This document shows, one piece after another, positions 55,696-64,000 of a stretch of 64,000 nucleotides of DNA. Below the pieces are notes generated by a model. It searched no databases. It saw only the letters and a list, made by a program, of their open reading frames with translations, and was not told the DNA's origin. This stretch comes from Lacticigenium naphthae DSM 19658 (GTDB lineage: Bacteria; Bacillota; Bacilli; Lactobacillales; Carnobacteriaceae_A): contig NZ_AUEG01000002.1 of the NCBI RefSeq assembly GCF_000425865.1, positions 1-64,000 on the forward strand, read 5' to 3'. A program made the translations under genes and the position numbers. Each line of letters starts with the position of its first letter. Positions within the stretch are counted from its first letter, which is position 1.

Positions 55696-58177
55696 TTAAT
55701 AGATCCACTCCTTCATCTCGTTCTTGTATATCCGTGCTTTCGGCGTAATAGTGGAATACAAATGAACCGGTTGTAAAGGTTTCTAAATCGTGTAATTCGC
55801 TTGATGTATAAATTTCCGAACCCAATCGGAAGATCCCTGGACGAGTAGTCCTTAAAATAACATCGGATAGAGGTAACTGCTTGACTAACGCACGGTACCC
55901 ATCCCAAAATTTCCATCTTCCGTCCTCATAAGAACGATGCAAAATAATTTGGTATTGGGAGGTCGTTTCAGGAATGATGAAATCAGCTTCTTTGTCCTCT
56001 TCATCAAACGAAATGATGACTTTTTTCTTCCTTAATCTTCCTACATCCAGTTGTTTTGTCGTACCTACTTGTCCTTTATAGCGAGAAAAGTATTCTAATC
56101 TGCCAGTTACCAATGTCTTGGGGTGGACAAGTACAGCATGTAGCAAATAGCCTATAAAAATAAGCACAAGGGGAACTGCAAGGACAAATACGATCCACGA
56201 ACGATTATTTAAAATCCAGATCGATCCCATTCGTCCCCATTCTTGAAGCCGATTATTCGCTCGCAATTCAAATGAGAGCGTACTTTGAGACAATTGGATC
56301 AATTCACTTTCAGAGCGAATCCTTACCGGGATATTCATACTCCCTTTAGCTAAATCTTCGTTCAATTGAATCGTGATTTCTTCTTTCCACGTTCCATTAG
56401 CCGGGACCTGGATCGATTCGTTTAAGACTGTTCCAAATCCTGAATCGATTGAAATATATAATATTTCATTTTCGTAACTTTTATTTTCAAAAGCGATCGG
56501 CAAGTTAACTGTTGAACCAGGAACCCCATGAATCGAATCCACTGTCACAAAGGGACGAATATTGTTGGAGTGGTTCACTTGGAATGTACTCACTTCTTTT
56601 TCGATTGAAAAAGGCTTCCCATTCATCTGGCCACTAGCCTCCATTACCGCTTCGACTGTTCCGCTTTTCACTAAATTAACGTATCCTGTATAAATGCCAT
56701 CAGCTTGGTGGATATCGCCGTGATTGCGCAAGCCATCATCACTCAACTGGACCATTGAAGTCGTCCCATCTTCATGATGGAGATACAAACGGACCGAATC
56801 AATACCAATCGTTTCTGATTTTTTTACAATAGTTCCATTGTATTGTAGGCGTGTACTCACAATGATGTCTTCTCCATATTTGAAATTGGAAAGTGAACTT
56901 GGGAAATCTGTTTTGATGATGGGCAAACTTGAAATAGAGATTCTCGTTTCTTGTTTTGCAATCACTTCATCTTCGAATAGAACTCGCACTTCAGTGACAT
57001 GATTACCTGTTAGATAATCCTGGTCGATCTCTCCTGTAAATTGTTGGACCTCATTACCATATAGTTGGGTCTTTACCACATCTTTGCCATTTTTCACTAA
57101 TGCAGCTTCCACAATGGCTCCTTCAGGTATATCCCCCGTAATATGTACCTCAAACGGTATGTTATCTAAGCGATTGTATTGTTGCTGGGTGCGTGGGGAA
57201 ACAACTTCGAGAGTTAAATTCGGCGCTGTATAAGCAAGTACATTTACTGCTGTTTCTCCTTTGATGTCAAATGTCCATCTTCCTTGGGAAAGATAGCTTT
57301 CTGGTTTTAATTTGAATAATGTGTACTCAGGTGTCTGCACTTGATCGAATAGTTTTCCCAGTGGTACTGTGTCTGCGTTCAGTTTAGGTGTTACCGTAAA
57401 ATTCGGATTTTCGCTGGCAAATAAAATAGCTGTTTCCCTTTGGTTACTGCCTAAGTCGATGCTTACTGATTCTTGAGCTTGGGTATTCTGCACAAATTTT
57501 TTGATTTCCTCTTTTTGTTGGAGTGTGTTTATCCATTCAAACCAGGTGATCCGCATTTGATGTGCCGTGTTCACGCGCTCCAGTTTCCCATTTGTCATTT
57601 CCACTATGGTTTTTGTCTCAGCTGAAGGTTCGTCTGCAAAACCTACCGCGTACACGCGAATTTGATCTGCCGCTAAAATCTCTCCTTTTTCTTGTGCGGT
57701 TTCAATGGTAAAAGCCTGTTTACCTGTTTCAATTCCTGCATCTCCATCTGTGAGGAGTAAAACGACCTTCAAAACCCCAGGCATCGTCATTTCGGATAAT
57801 TGCGCGTGTGCCATTTCGATAGCAGCTAGATAATTCGTCTTGCCTTCGTTGTCTATATTATCAAACCGATTCGTTTTCAATCGTTTCAGGTTTTCAGCGG
57901 ATCGAACAGCCTGCATTTCAAATTGCTCCACAGCTTCGCCATTGAACGATACAAACCCGACGTGATCTTTTTCATTCAAATTATTTAAAATAAAAGAGAA
58001 GGCTTCTTGCTGCAAGGCAGCTCTGCCGGCTTCATTCATGCTTTGGGAAGTATCCATTACAATCGATACTGCTACATGGTCGTGTGTCGTTGCTTGAACT
58101 TCAATTGGAGAGAAGAACAAAAACAAAGAGAAGAGAGACAAGTAAGAAACAAGCTGAGTCAACCAATTATTTTTCAT
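55685..58177 (-). CDS. Large VWA-domain membrane protein of the Tad locus
   Basis: The 830-residue protein has a signal peptide (about 1-29) and a von Willebrand A domain (about 33-215) with a complete MIDAS: DTSQSM at 42-47, a Thr in GKTNY and TDGDAG. Several beta-rich repeats with Ig character follow to about 650. A membrane helix (about 662-683) precedes a 146-residue cytoplasmic domain of unknown fold. It probably binds a ligand outside and signals or anchors inside. It lies 13 bases after tadC. ATG at 58177 follows GGAGGGAGAAAA. Its place suggests a TadG-like accessory. Confidence 0.85.
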   Translation of the reverse strand: MKNNWLTQLVSYLSLFSLFLFFSPIEVQATTHDHVAVSIVMDTSQSMNEAGRAALQQEAFSFILNNLNEKDHVGFVSFNGEAVEQFEMQAVRSAENLKRLKTNRFDNIDNEGKTNYLAAIEMAHAQLSEMTMPGVLKVVLLLTDGDAGIETGKQAFTIETAQEKGEILAADQIRVYAVGFADEPSAETKTIVEMTNGKLERVNTAHQMRITWFEWINTLQQKEEIKKFVQNTQAQESVSIDLGSNQRETAILFASENPNFTVTPKLNADTVPLGKLFDQVQTPEYTLFKLKPESYLSQGRWTFDIKGETAVNVLAYTAPNLTLEVVSPRTQQQYNRLDNIPFEVHITGDIPEGAIVEAALVKNGKDVVKTQLYGNEVQQFTGEIDQDYLTGNHVTEVRVLFEDEVIAKQETRISISSLPIIKTDFPSSLSNFKYGEDIIVSTRLQYNGTIVKKSETIGIDSVRLYLHHEDGTTSMVQLSDDGLRNHGDIHQADGIYTGYVNLVKSGTVEAVMEASGQMNGKPFSIEKEVSTFQVNHSNNIRPFVTVDSIHGVPGSTVNLPIAFENKSYENEILYISIDSGFGTVLNESIQVPANGTWKEEITIQLNEDLAKGSMNIPVRIRSESELIQLSQSTLSFELRANNRLQEWGRMGSIWILNNRSWIVFVLAVPLVLIFIGYLLHAVLVHPKTLVTGRLEYFSRYKGQVGTTKQLDVGRLRKKKVIISFDEEDKEADFIIPETTSQYQIILHRSYEDGRWKFWDGYRALVKQLPLSDVILRTTRPGIFRLGSEIYTSSELHDLETFTTGSFVFHYYAESTDIQERDEGVDLLSER

Positions 58178-58190
58178 TTTTTCTCCCTCC

Positions 58191-59105
58191 TCATAATATT
58201 TGGAATAAGTTGATCAATGCTGGACCTAAAATCACGACGAATAATGCCGGGAAAATCAGGAAGACCATTGGAAATAACATCTTTACGGGTAATGTATTGG
58301 CTTTTTCTTCTGCCCGTTGTCTTTTACTGCGGCGAATGGTTTCAGACTGAATTTTCAATACCGATCCCATATTGGTACCCATTTGTTCGCCTTGGATGAC
58401 AGCAGAGACAAAGTTTTGAACATCATCTATTTTTGTCCGTTCGGCTAATCCACGTAATGCTTCACTTCGGGAACGTCCATTGACCATTTCGTTTAATGTG
58501 CGCTTGATTTCATCACTCAATGGGCCCCGCATTTTAGAAGCCACTCGTTTGAGAGCCGTATCGAAACCCAACCCAGCTTCCACACTGACATACAATAAAT
58601 CCAAAAAATCCGGGAGTTGCAGTTGAATAGCTTCTCTTTTTTGCTGTGCACGAACGCGTAAATAGGAACGCGGCAATTGTATACCGATCCCCAATCCGAC
58701 TATACTCATCAAGATGGCCAAGCCACTGTTTTGTCCGCGGATCAAAAAGAAAATCCCCGCTCCAAAAATTATCCCTGTGAGTGTCTGCAGTGTAATTAAA
58801 GCTGAAACTGTTAGTTTTCTGGACACGCCGCTAGTTTGAATGAGTTCTTCATACCGTGTTTGAAATGTTTCAGGTGTGATACCCGAAAGCGCCTTACTTA
58901 TCATTTGAAAAACCGGGGCCACAAACCGTTCATAGAGTGACCCTTCGATATAACCTTCTTCGTGGTGAGTCTCTCTTTCTTTCTGGTATTGAAAAACGGC
59001 TAATCGATTTCTCGTCTGCTTTCTCTCTGCAAAGAAAAGAGTATACGTAAACACTACGAAGACAAAAACGACTACAAAAATTCCTATGTATAAAATCAGT
59101 TCCAT
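58191..59105 (-). CDS. tadC: Tad pilus inner-membrane platform protein TadC
   Basis: Second platform protein, homologous to type II secretion F proteins. A T2SSF-like domain occupies about 160-290: LQLPDFLDLLYVSVEAGLGFDTALKRVASKMRGPLSDEI and VQNFVSAVIQGEQMGTNMG. The membrane segments are near 1-22, about 100-150 and the C-terminus. 304 residues. ATG at 59105 follows AGGAGCGTAAAAG. It lies 15 bases after tadB. It pairs with TadB to connect the ATPase to pilus extrusion. Confidence 0.9.
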   Translation of the reverse strand: MELILYIGIFVVVFVFVVFTYTLFFAERKQTRNRLAVFQYQKERETHHEEGYIEGSLYERFVAPVFQMISKALSGITPETFQTRYEELIQTSGVSRKLTVSALITLQTLTGIIFGAGIFFLIRGQNSGLAILMSIVGLGIGIQLPRSYLRVRAQQKREAIQLQLPDFLDLLYVSVEAGLGFDTALKRVASKMRGPLSDEIKRTLNEMVNGRSRSEALRGLAERTKIDDVQNFVSAVIQGEQMGTNMGSVLKIQSETIRRSKRQRAEEKANTLPVKMLFPMVFLIFPALFVVILGPALINLFQIL

Positions 59106-59120
59106 CTTTTACGCTCCTCT

Positions 59121-60080
59121 CTACACTTTCATGTCTACCATCCGGACTAGAATGAATATACCGGTAATTAAAATCACTAGCGCGCCACTGACCAGCAACA
59201 ACCCGATCGTCGTTGTAAATAATACACTCATGTATTCAGGGTTCATCAGATATAAAACAGCTCCCATCGCGAAAGGCAATAGGCCCACGACCCATGCGGA
59301 AATTCTTCCCTGGGCTGTCATCGTTTTTATTTCTGCCTGTAATTGCATGCGTTCGCGAATTGTTTTAGCTAAAGAATCTAAAATATCCGCCAAGTTCCCC
59401 CCTACTTGCCGTTGAATAAACACAGCTGTTGTCAACATTTCAATGTCTGGGTGGGGATTGCGCTCCGCAAAGTTTTCTAATGCGGCTTCCAACGACTTTC
59501 CTAAGCGATTATCCCGTAAGATCTTCGAGAATTCTTCTGAAATGGGATCCCCTAAATCACGGCTAGCCACATTCAATGCCTGTGTAAAACTAAACCCAGC
59601 CCGCAAACCATTAGCTAATAAATTAAGCGCCTGTGGTAATTGCTTATTTAATTCTTTTTGCCGTTTACGCGCTTGTGCACGTAAATAATACCGGGGGATG
59701 AAAAGCCCCAATAAGGAAATAACAAAACTAAGTAAAGGAGAAAAATTTAGTAGAAACACAAAAGCGAAGACGACCAACGCAGATACAAAGCTCACTAAAA
59801 CATACTCTTCTGGTCGGATTTTCACGTGTGATTGTTGGATCCTGACGAGTAATGATCGATAAAAGCGACTATCTTGTATGCGTGTCATGAATGAACGATA
59901 CTCTCTTTCACTTTCCAATTGTTCTATTTCTTCCACTTTCTGTTCCGCAGATCGATTTCCTTTTTCTTCTTGAAACAACCGTCGCCGAACGACCATGCGT
60001 TCAGCAAAAAATAGAGTATACACAGAGAAAATAAAAAGAAGACTTGCTATAAAAATGATGCTGATCATCCATCCAGTCAT
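59121..60080 (-). CDS. tadB: Tad pilus inner-membrane platform protein TadB
   Basis: First platform protein of the Flp pilus machine. Membrane segments are near 4-25 and 100-135. The T2SSF domain is at about 145-290 with QLPQALNLLANGLRAGFSFTQALNVASRDLGDPISEEFSKIL and FIQRQVGGNLADILDSLA. 319 residues. ATG at 60080 follows GAGAGAGGAGAAGAT. It lies 14 bases after tadA and 15 bases before tadC. Confidence 0.9.
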   Translation of the reverse strand: MTGWMISIIFIASLLFIFSVYTLFFAERMVVRRRLFQEEKGNRSAEQKVEEIEQLESEREYRSFMTRIQDSRFYRSLLVRIQQSHVKIRPEEYVLVSFVSALVVFAFVFLLNFSPLLSFVISLLGLFIPRYYLRAQARKRQKELNKQLPQALNLLANGLRAGFSFTQALNVASRDLGDPISEEFSKILRDNRLGKSLEAALENFAERNPHPDIEMLTTAVFIQRQVGGNLADILDSLAKTIRERMQLQAEIKTMTAQGRISAWVVGLLPFAMGAVLYLMNPEYMSVLFTTTIGLLLVSGALVILITGIFILVRMVDMKV

Positions 60081-60094
60081 ATCTTCTCTCCTCT

Positions 60095-61477
60095 CTACAT
60101 TTCTGGTTCAGTAAAAATACGGGTAGACAATTGTTCACCATTGTCTTTGATTTGTTTCATAAATGCCGGGACTACCCCTGTGGGAATGTGCCTTCCGATA
60201 ACTTTTCCGTTTTTATCTACACGTTCTTGCTCAAAGACAAATAAGTCTTGCAAGGTGACTGTTTCACCTTCCATGCCGGTCACTTCACTGATTTTCACGA
60301 CTTTACGTGTGCCGTCCATCATGCGGTCTACCTGAACGATCACATCGATAGCGGAAGCTATTTGTTCCCGAATGGCACGTGTAGGCAATTCCATCCCCGC
60401 CATCATGACTAACGTTTCCAATCGAGATATGCAATCTCTTGGTGAGTTGGCATGGATGGTCGTCAAACTTCCGTCATGACCAGTATTCATCGCTTGAAGC
60501 ATATCGAGTGCTTCGCCACTTCTGACCTCGCCGACTACGATCCGGTCGGGACGCATGCGCAATGCGTTTACAACTAAGTCGCGAATGGTCACACGTCCTT
60601 TCCCTTCGATATTCGCCGGGCGCGATTCAAGGGTCACAACATGTTCCTGCTGCAGTTGTACTTCAGCAGCATCTTCGATGGTAATGATGCGTTCATCCCC
60701 GGGAATAAAACTGGATAAAGCATTTAGTAAAGTCGTTTTCCCACTTCCGGTCCCCCCCGAAACAAGCATATTCAGCTGACCTCGAACACCTGCTTTTAAA
60801 ACCGTTGCCATCTTCTTGTCTAAGGTTTCAAATCCAATTAAATCCTGCACGGTAAAAGGATCGGCCGCAAATTTTCGAATGGTGATCACCGGTCCGTTAA
60901 CGGATAGAGGGGGGATGATCACATTGACACGCGAGCCATCTGGTAAACGAGCATCGACCAAAGGAGATCCTTCATCTACTCGTCTGCCCAAAGGGGAAAT
61001 GATTTTATCGATGATCCGCATCACATGAGCATCATCTTTAAAAATGATATCTGTTTGCCGGATTTTGCCCATTGTTTCGATAAAAATCAAATGGGGGCCG
61101 TTGACCATGACTTCATTCACAGCTTCATCTTGAAGTAATTCTGTGATGGGGCCAAAATCAAATATTTCATTCATGACATTTTCTTCAATGTATCCTTTAT
61201 CGGCTTGAGAAAGATACACGTCTCTCTCGCCTAATGTCCGATTTAAAATGCGAATGATCGTCCGGCGGATCTGATTTTTTTCTTCGTCGTCCCCTCCGAC
61301 CATTTCATCGGTAATTTCATCGATCACCAGTTGTAAAACAACTTCTGTGATTTCCGCAAGCTCTAGTCGTTTCGCTTTTGAAATGGTTGGTTCGTTGGTC
61401 GTGAGAGTGGTCTCTTTTTTCTTCGAATCTGTTTGTTGGGTGGTTACTTTAGAAAAATCGAACGATCTATAGTCCAT
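60095..61477 (-). CDS. tadA: Tad pilus assembly ATPase TadA (CpaF-like)
   Basis: Hexameric type II/IV secretion ATPase that powers pilus assembly. An N-terminal helical domain (about 30-150) is followed by the RecA-like core. Walker A is MLVSGGTGSGKTTLLNAL (near 252-269), the Asp box RIITIEDAAEVQL, Walker B RPDRIVVGEVRSGEALDML and the His box SLTTIHANSPRDC. 460 residues. ATG at 61477 follows AAGGAGAGAAAGACA; an upstream extension would overlap tadZ. It is 13 bases after tadZ. Confidence 0.95.
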   Translation of the reverse strand: MDYRSFDFSKVTTQQTDSKKKETTLTTNEPTISKAKRLELAEITEVVLQLVIDEITDEMVGGDDEEKNQIRRTIIRILNRTLGERDVYLSQADKGYIEENVMNEIFDFGPITELLQDEAVNEVMVNGPHLIFIETMGKIRQTDIIFKDDAHVMRIIDKIISPLGRRVDEGSPLVDARLPDGSRVNVIIPPLSVNGPVITIRKFAADPFTVQDLIGFETLDKKMATVLKAGVRGQLNMLVSGGTGSGKTTLLNALSSFIPGDERIITIEDAAEVQLQQEHVVTLESRPANIEGKGRVTIRDLVVNALRMRPDRIVVGEVRSGEALDMLQAMNTGHDGSLTTIHANSPRDCISRLETLVMMAGMELPTRAIREQIASAIDVIVQVDRMMDGTRKVVKISEVTGMEGETVTLQDLFVFEQERVDKNGKVIGRHIPTGVVPAFMKQIKDNGEQLSTRIFTEPEM

Positions 61478-61490
61478 TGTCTTTCTCTCC

Positions 61491-62666
61491 TTAATGTAGT
61501 CCTTTTCCGCCAACATCCATTACGAGTTTGCGTGCAAGAGATTTGATCCGCTTGCTGGCACTAGACTTTGGAAGGTGCATGATCAGGGGGTATCCTTGGT
61601 TCAAGGATGGTCGGACATGTTTCAAATCTTCGGGAATAGTTATATAGACAGGTTTTTGGAGTGTCTTTTTGATATCATTTACACGAATCGTATTTTTCCG
61701 GTTGACCTGATTTAAAATCAGTTTGATGTTCTGTTCAGGATACTCCAAATCTTCCAGTACCCGTAAAACCTCTTTCGTATGTTTGATGAGCGCCATTTCC
61801 GGTACGGTCATAAGTAACAAGAAGTCTGCATTCGACAGTGCTGGTGCCGTGTTTTCAGTAAATCGGCTTGGCATTTCAATGATGACATAGTCGTACATCG
61901 TCTGGAGAATCCCGATAACTTTATTGGTTTGTTCCGCCGTGATGTACTGATCTCCAATATAATTTTGACTAGCCGCCAGAACATCGACCCCTGAATCATG
62001 CCGCGTGATGTAGCGCTGGATCAAGTCGGCGTCCATTGTTCGAATGTCTTCTGCTAAATCGACTAGTGTCAGTTTCGGAAAGATATCTGTCGCCAGAGGT
62101 ATTGCACTGAATTCTAAGTCTAAGTCCAGAAGGATCACTTTGGAATCGTCAAATTCTTGACTTAATTCAACAGCCAGATTGACTCCTAAAAAGGTCCGCC
62201 CGACTCCTCCTTTGGCGCTGAAGATACTAAAAATTTTTCCTTTAGAGTCATTCAGTTCTCGATTTCCTCGGGATGCTTTCAGTCGCGTAGCTTTTTCTTC
62301 GAGTGACTGGCTGATACGGGAAAGTTTTTCGATTAGTTCTTCTGGTTCGAAATTTTTGGGTAAAACGCCTTTTGCTCCGGAAGCAATCACTCGGTAAAGG
62401 GATTCTTCCGTCACATCTTCTTCCATTACTAACGTAATAGCGTTTTGATAATCTTTTCCTATTTCAGCGGCTACTCTATAAGTGTCTTCCACTTCTGTTC
62501 CAACCAATACTACGTCGACTGTTCGGTTGTCTAGCAACTGGCGGGCATCCGGGAGGTTGGTATAGCCTCCTAAAAGGGACACGTACTCCAGATTAGAAGC
62601 AACTGAGGCAATTAAACTGGTTTCTTTTGAGTCTGTTCCAATCAATAATAAGTAAATATCGCGCAT
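61491..62666 (-). CDS. tadZ: Pilus localisation ATPase TadZ (CpaE-like)
   Basis: ParA/MinD-type protein that places the Tad machine. Residues 1-125 form a degenerate receiver-like domain. The ATPase has IFSIFSAKGGVGRTFLGVNLAVEL (about 146-169), a Walker A with Arg in place of the usual second Lys, as is common in TadZ proteins, then VILLDLDLEFSAIPLATDI and a C-terminal QVNRKNTIRVNDIKKTL. 391 residues. ATG at 62666 follows GGAGGAGTAACAG, which overlaps the cpaB stop. It is translationally linked with cpaB. Confidence 0.9.
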   Translation of the reverse strand: MRDIYLLLIGTDSKETSLIASVASNLEYVSLLGGYTNLPDARQLLDNRTVDVVLVGTEVEDTYRVAAEIGKDYQNAITLVMEEDVTEESLYRVIASGAKGVLPKNFEPEELIEKLSRISQSLEEKATRLKASRGNRELNDSKGKIFSIFSAKGGVGRTFLGVNLAVELSQEFDDSKVILLDLDLEFSAIPLATDIFPKLTLVDLAEDIRTMDADLIQRYITRHDSGVDVLAASQNYIGDQYITAEQTNKVIGILQTMYDYVIIEMPSRFTENTAPALSNADFLLLMTVPEMALIKHTKEVLRVLEDLEYPEQNIKLILNQVNRKNTIRVNDIKKTLQKPVYITIPEDLKHVRPSLNQGYPLIMHLPKSSASKRIKSLARKLVMDVGGKGLH

Positions 62667-62669
62667 CTG

Positions 62670-63401
62670 TTACTCCTCCTCTGCATTCGTTTCTTCAGCT
62701 GGTTCAGCTTCCGGTGTTGATTCTGGGACGGTCTGTTCCACTTGGTTATCTCCTGGATTACGCAAGGTGTACGTAAAGCTTCCATTTGCTCGCGCCAAGG
62801 CTATTTCTTCTGCCATTTCGGGAGAAACGAGTAGGGTCAGTGAAGTGGTCACTCCTGATCCTTCCGTTTCGGCTGGTGGCATTGCTGGGCCCACTTGTAG
62901 AATTTTAACATTTTGAAATTGAGTTTCGATTCTGTCGTCTGCAGGTTCTTCTTCGCCCGGATAGTACACAAGCACATCGATGCGGTTGCCTTCTTTCAAG
63001 TATCCACCTACACCGGATATTTCGTCTACCGGTACAGTCACGGCACGCATACTTGCTGGGATACGGTAGGCCAATGCTTCACCAACGTTCCCTTCAGTCA
63101 CGATCCGGCCTTGCAGGACTTGTTCCCCAGCGAGAACGTCGGTATTGGTCATGCCTCCCACGACTTCACTGATCGTGCGATAGGCCTCTGAGTGGGCTGT
63201 TTGAGCCGGTACGGAACGCATCTCGACCATTTCTTCCGTCACCACTGTATGTTGCGGGATAAGTTGTTTTACAAAAACCACCTGTTCCACTTCAGGAGGG
63301 GCGACGGGTTCTTGCCGGATACTTTCTATGTAACTAAAAACGCTGATGGTAACGATCAAACTGAAAAGCAATGCCAGCCCCCATACTTTCTTGTTGTTCA
63401 T
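62670..63401 (-). CDS. cpaB: Tad pilus CpaB/RcpC-like SAF-domain protein
   Basis: The 243-residue protein has one N-terminal membrane helix (about 7-24) and an extracellular SAF domain at about 40-110: VVFVKQLIPQHTVVTEEMVEMRSVP and MTNTDVLAGEQVLQGRIVTEG. An AMRAVTVPVDEISGVGGYLKEGNRIDVLVYY segment follows, typical of CpaB. The tail is acidic (Pro/Glu rich). In Gram-negative systems it helps the outer-membrane secretin; here no secretin exists, so it may bind wall glycans. ATG at 63401 follows AGGGGAAAGACACGT. Confidence 0.9.
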   Translation of the reverse strand: MNNKKVWGLALLFSLIVTISVFSYIESIRQEPVAPPEVEQVVFVKQLIPQHTVVTEEMVEMRSVPAQTAHSEAYRTISEVVGGMTNTDVLAGEQVLQGRIVTEGNVGEALAYRIPASMRAVTVPVDEISGVGGYLKEGNRIDVLVYYPGEEEPADDRIETQFQNVKILQVGPAMPPAETEGSGVTTSLTLLVSPEMAEEIALARANGSFTYTLRNPGDNQVEQTVPESTPEAEPAEETNAEEE

Positions 63402-63419
63402 ACGTGTCTTTCCCCTCTC

Positions 63420-64000
63420 TTATTCGATCAATTGAATGTTAATCTCTTCATCTCCACCACCGATATCATTCCCGTTTAGATCGACCTTACGACCAGTGAA
63501 CTGACCGACCAATGAATCCCGCGGTATATTTCTAGGGTAATCAAACTGACCACTTGCTTGGGAAGGAGATGTGATTTTTCCTAAGTAAACATTATCCTCA
63601 AATACATAGTTACTCATATTGTTTATACCAGTTCCGTTCCAAGTAAAATCTTCTACTCGATATTCAGCAAAATACAAAAGCTCTCCATTGGCATTTCCAC
63701 CATTATCTTTTAGCGGTGCAAGAACCGCTATCAATCCGCTTATTGATTTTTTTCTTTCCCATTCATCTTTGTCTTTATTTCTGTCCACTATCGATTGAAT
63801 TCCGTTCTGGATATAACTTGCGTGATAATAATTATTACTATTTTGAGCTTTTAATGGATCATCAAAATCGCTTAGATTTAAACCCCGACTCCCAGATAGA
63901 ATATGGTTCACATGATTTTGATCACTTATTCTGGATATATCGGGTATTCCCCATCTGGCTGAATCAACATTCCCTGTCCCTCGCGATTCATCCTTGTCAA
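63420..64000 (-). CDS. Unrecognised protein at the head of the Tad locus (partial, runs off the right edge)
   Basis: The frame is open from the window edge to a stop at 63420, giving at least 193 residues; an internal GTG at 63911 is not a good start. The visible part is hydrophilic, rich in Asn, Asp, Gly and Ser, with beta-strand character (LLYFAEYRVEDFTWNGTG, VYLGKITSPSQASGQFDY) and an acidic C-terminus (GGGDEEINIQLIE). There is no membrane segment in what is seen. It ends 18 bases before cpaB. In position it could be an exported pilin-like or tip protein; this is inference. Confidence 0.6.
   Translation of the reverse strand, partial: DKDESRGTGNVDSARWGIPDISRISDQNHVNHILSGSRGLNLSDFDDPLKAQNSNNYYHASYIQNGIQSIVDRNKDKDEWERKKSISGLIAVLAPLKDNGGNANGELLYFAEYRVEDFTWNGTGINNMSNYVFEDNVYLGKITSPSQASGQFDYPRNIPRDSLVGQFTGRKVDLNGNDIGGGDEEINIQLIE

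Overview
The window looks like chromosomal DNA of a low-GC Gram-positive bacterium of the Bacillota. The likely group is Lactobacillales, probably Carnobacteriaceae-like; this rests on protein flavour and gene content and was not tested by any search. Genes have strong AGGAGG-type ribosome sites, many promoters carry an extended -10 (TGGTATACT or TGTGCTATAAT), and intrinsic terminators are abundant. No rRNA, tRNA or CRISPR array was seen.

Layout. 1-0.3 kb: the 5' end of an IS110-type transposase and its structured upstream non-coding region. 0.5-15.5 kb, all on the minus strand: the conserved block pth, mfd, mazG, rqcP, divIC, yabR, tilS, hpt, ftsH, hslO, cysK, lysS. 15.7-39.4 kb: an accessory block of mixed strand holding a zinc-ribbon membrane protein, a GNAT, an orphan glycine-betaine-binding lipoprotein, a beta-glucoside set (DUF871/MupG-like protein, PTS EIIC, 6-phospho-beta-glucosidase), a methyltransferase, a secreted alpha-amylase lipoprotein, DUF805 and DUF1576 membrane proteins, MATE and MFS transporters, a SEC-C protein, an S9 peptidase, a flavodoxin-like protein, L-lactate dehydrogenase, a PAS-GGDEF-HD-GYP c-di-GMP enzyme and a NusG-domain-II protein. 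39.5-51.7 kb, minus strand: prs, glmU, purR, the adcABC zinc importer, ispE, veg, rsmA, rnmV, tatD, metG. 51.8-55.2 kb: a Cof-type HAD phosphatase and a GH31 glycosidase. 55.3-64 kb: a Tad/Flp-type pilus locus (CpaB, TadZ, TadA, TadB, TadC) followed in the same direction by a large VWA membrane protein and a DUF192 protein. It runs off the right edge in an open, unrecognised gene.

How it fits together. The two minus-strand housekeeping blocks match one continuous ancestral order known from Bacillus subtilis (metS to lysS). The accessory block sits between prs and pth and so looks like an insertion or rearrangement hot spot. Carbohydrate genes dominate the accessory parts: extracellular alpha-glucan hydrolysis, beta-glucoside uptake and phospho-hydrolysis, and fermentation through Ldh. 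The zinc operon carries a near-perfect Zur-type operator overlapping its promoter. The strongest candidates for something little described are the Tad locus with its VWA and DUF192 partners, the IS110 candidate bridge RNA, and several short ORFs or leader peptides upstream of accessory genes.
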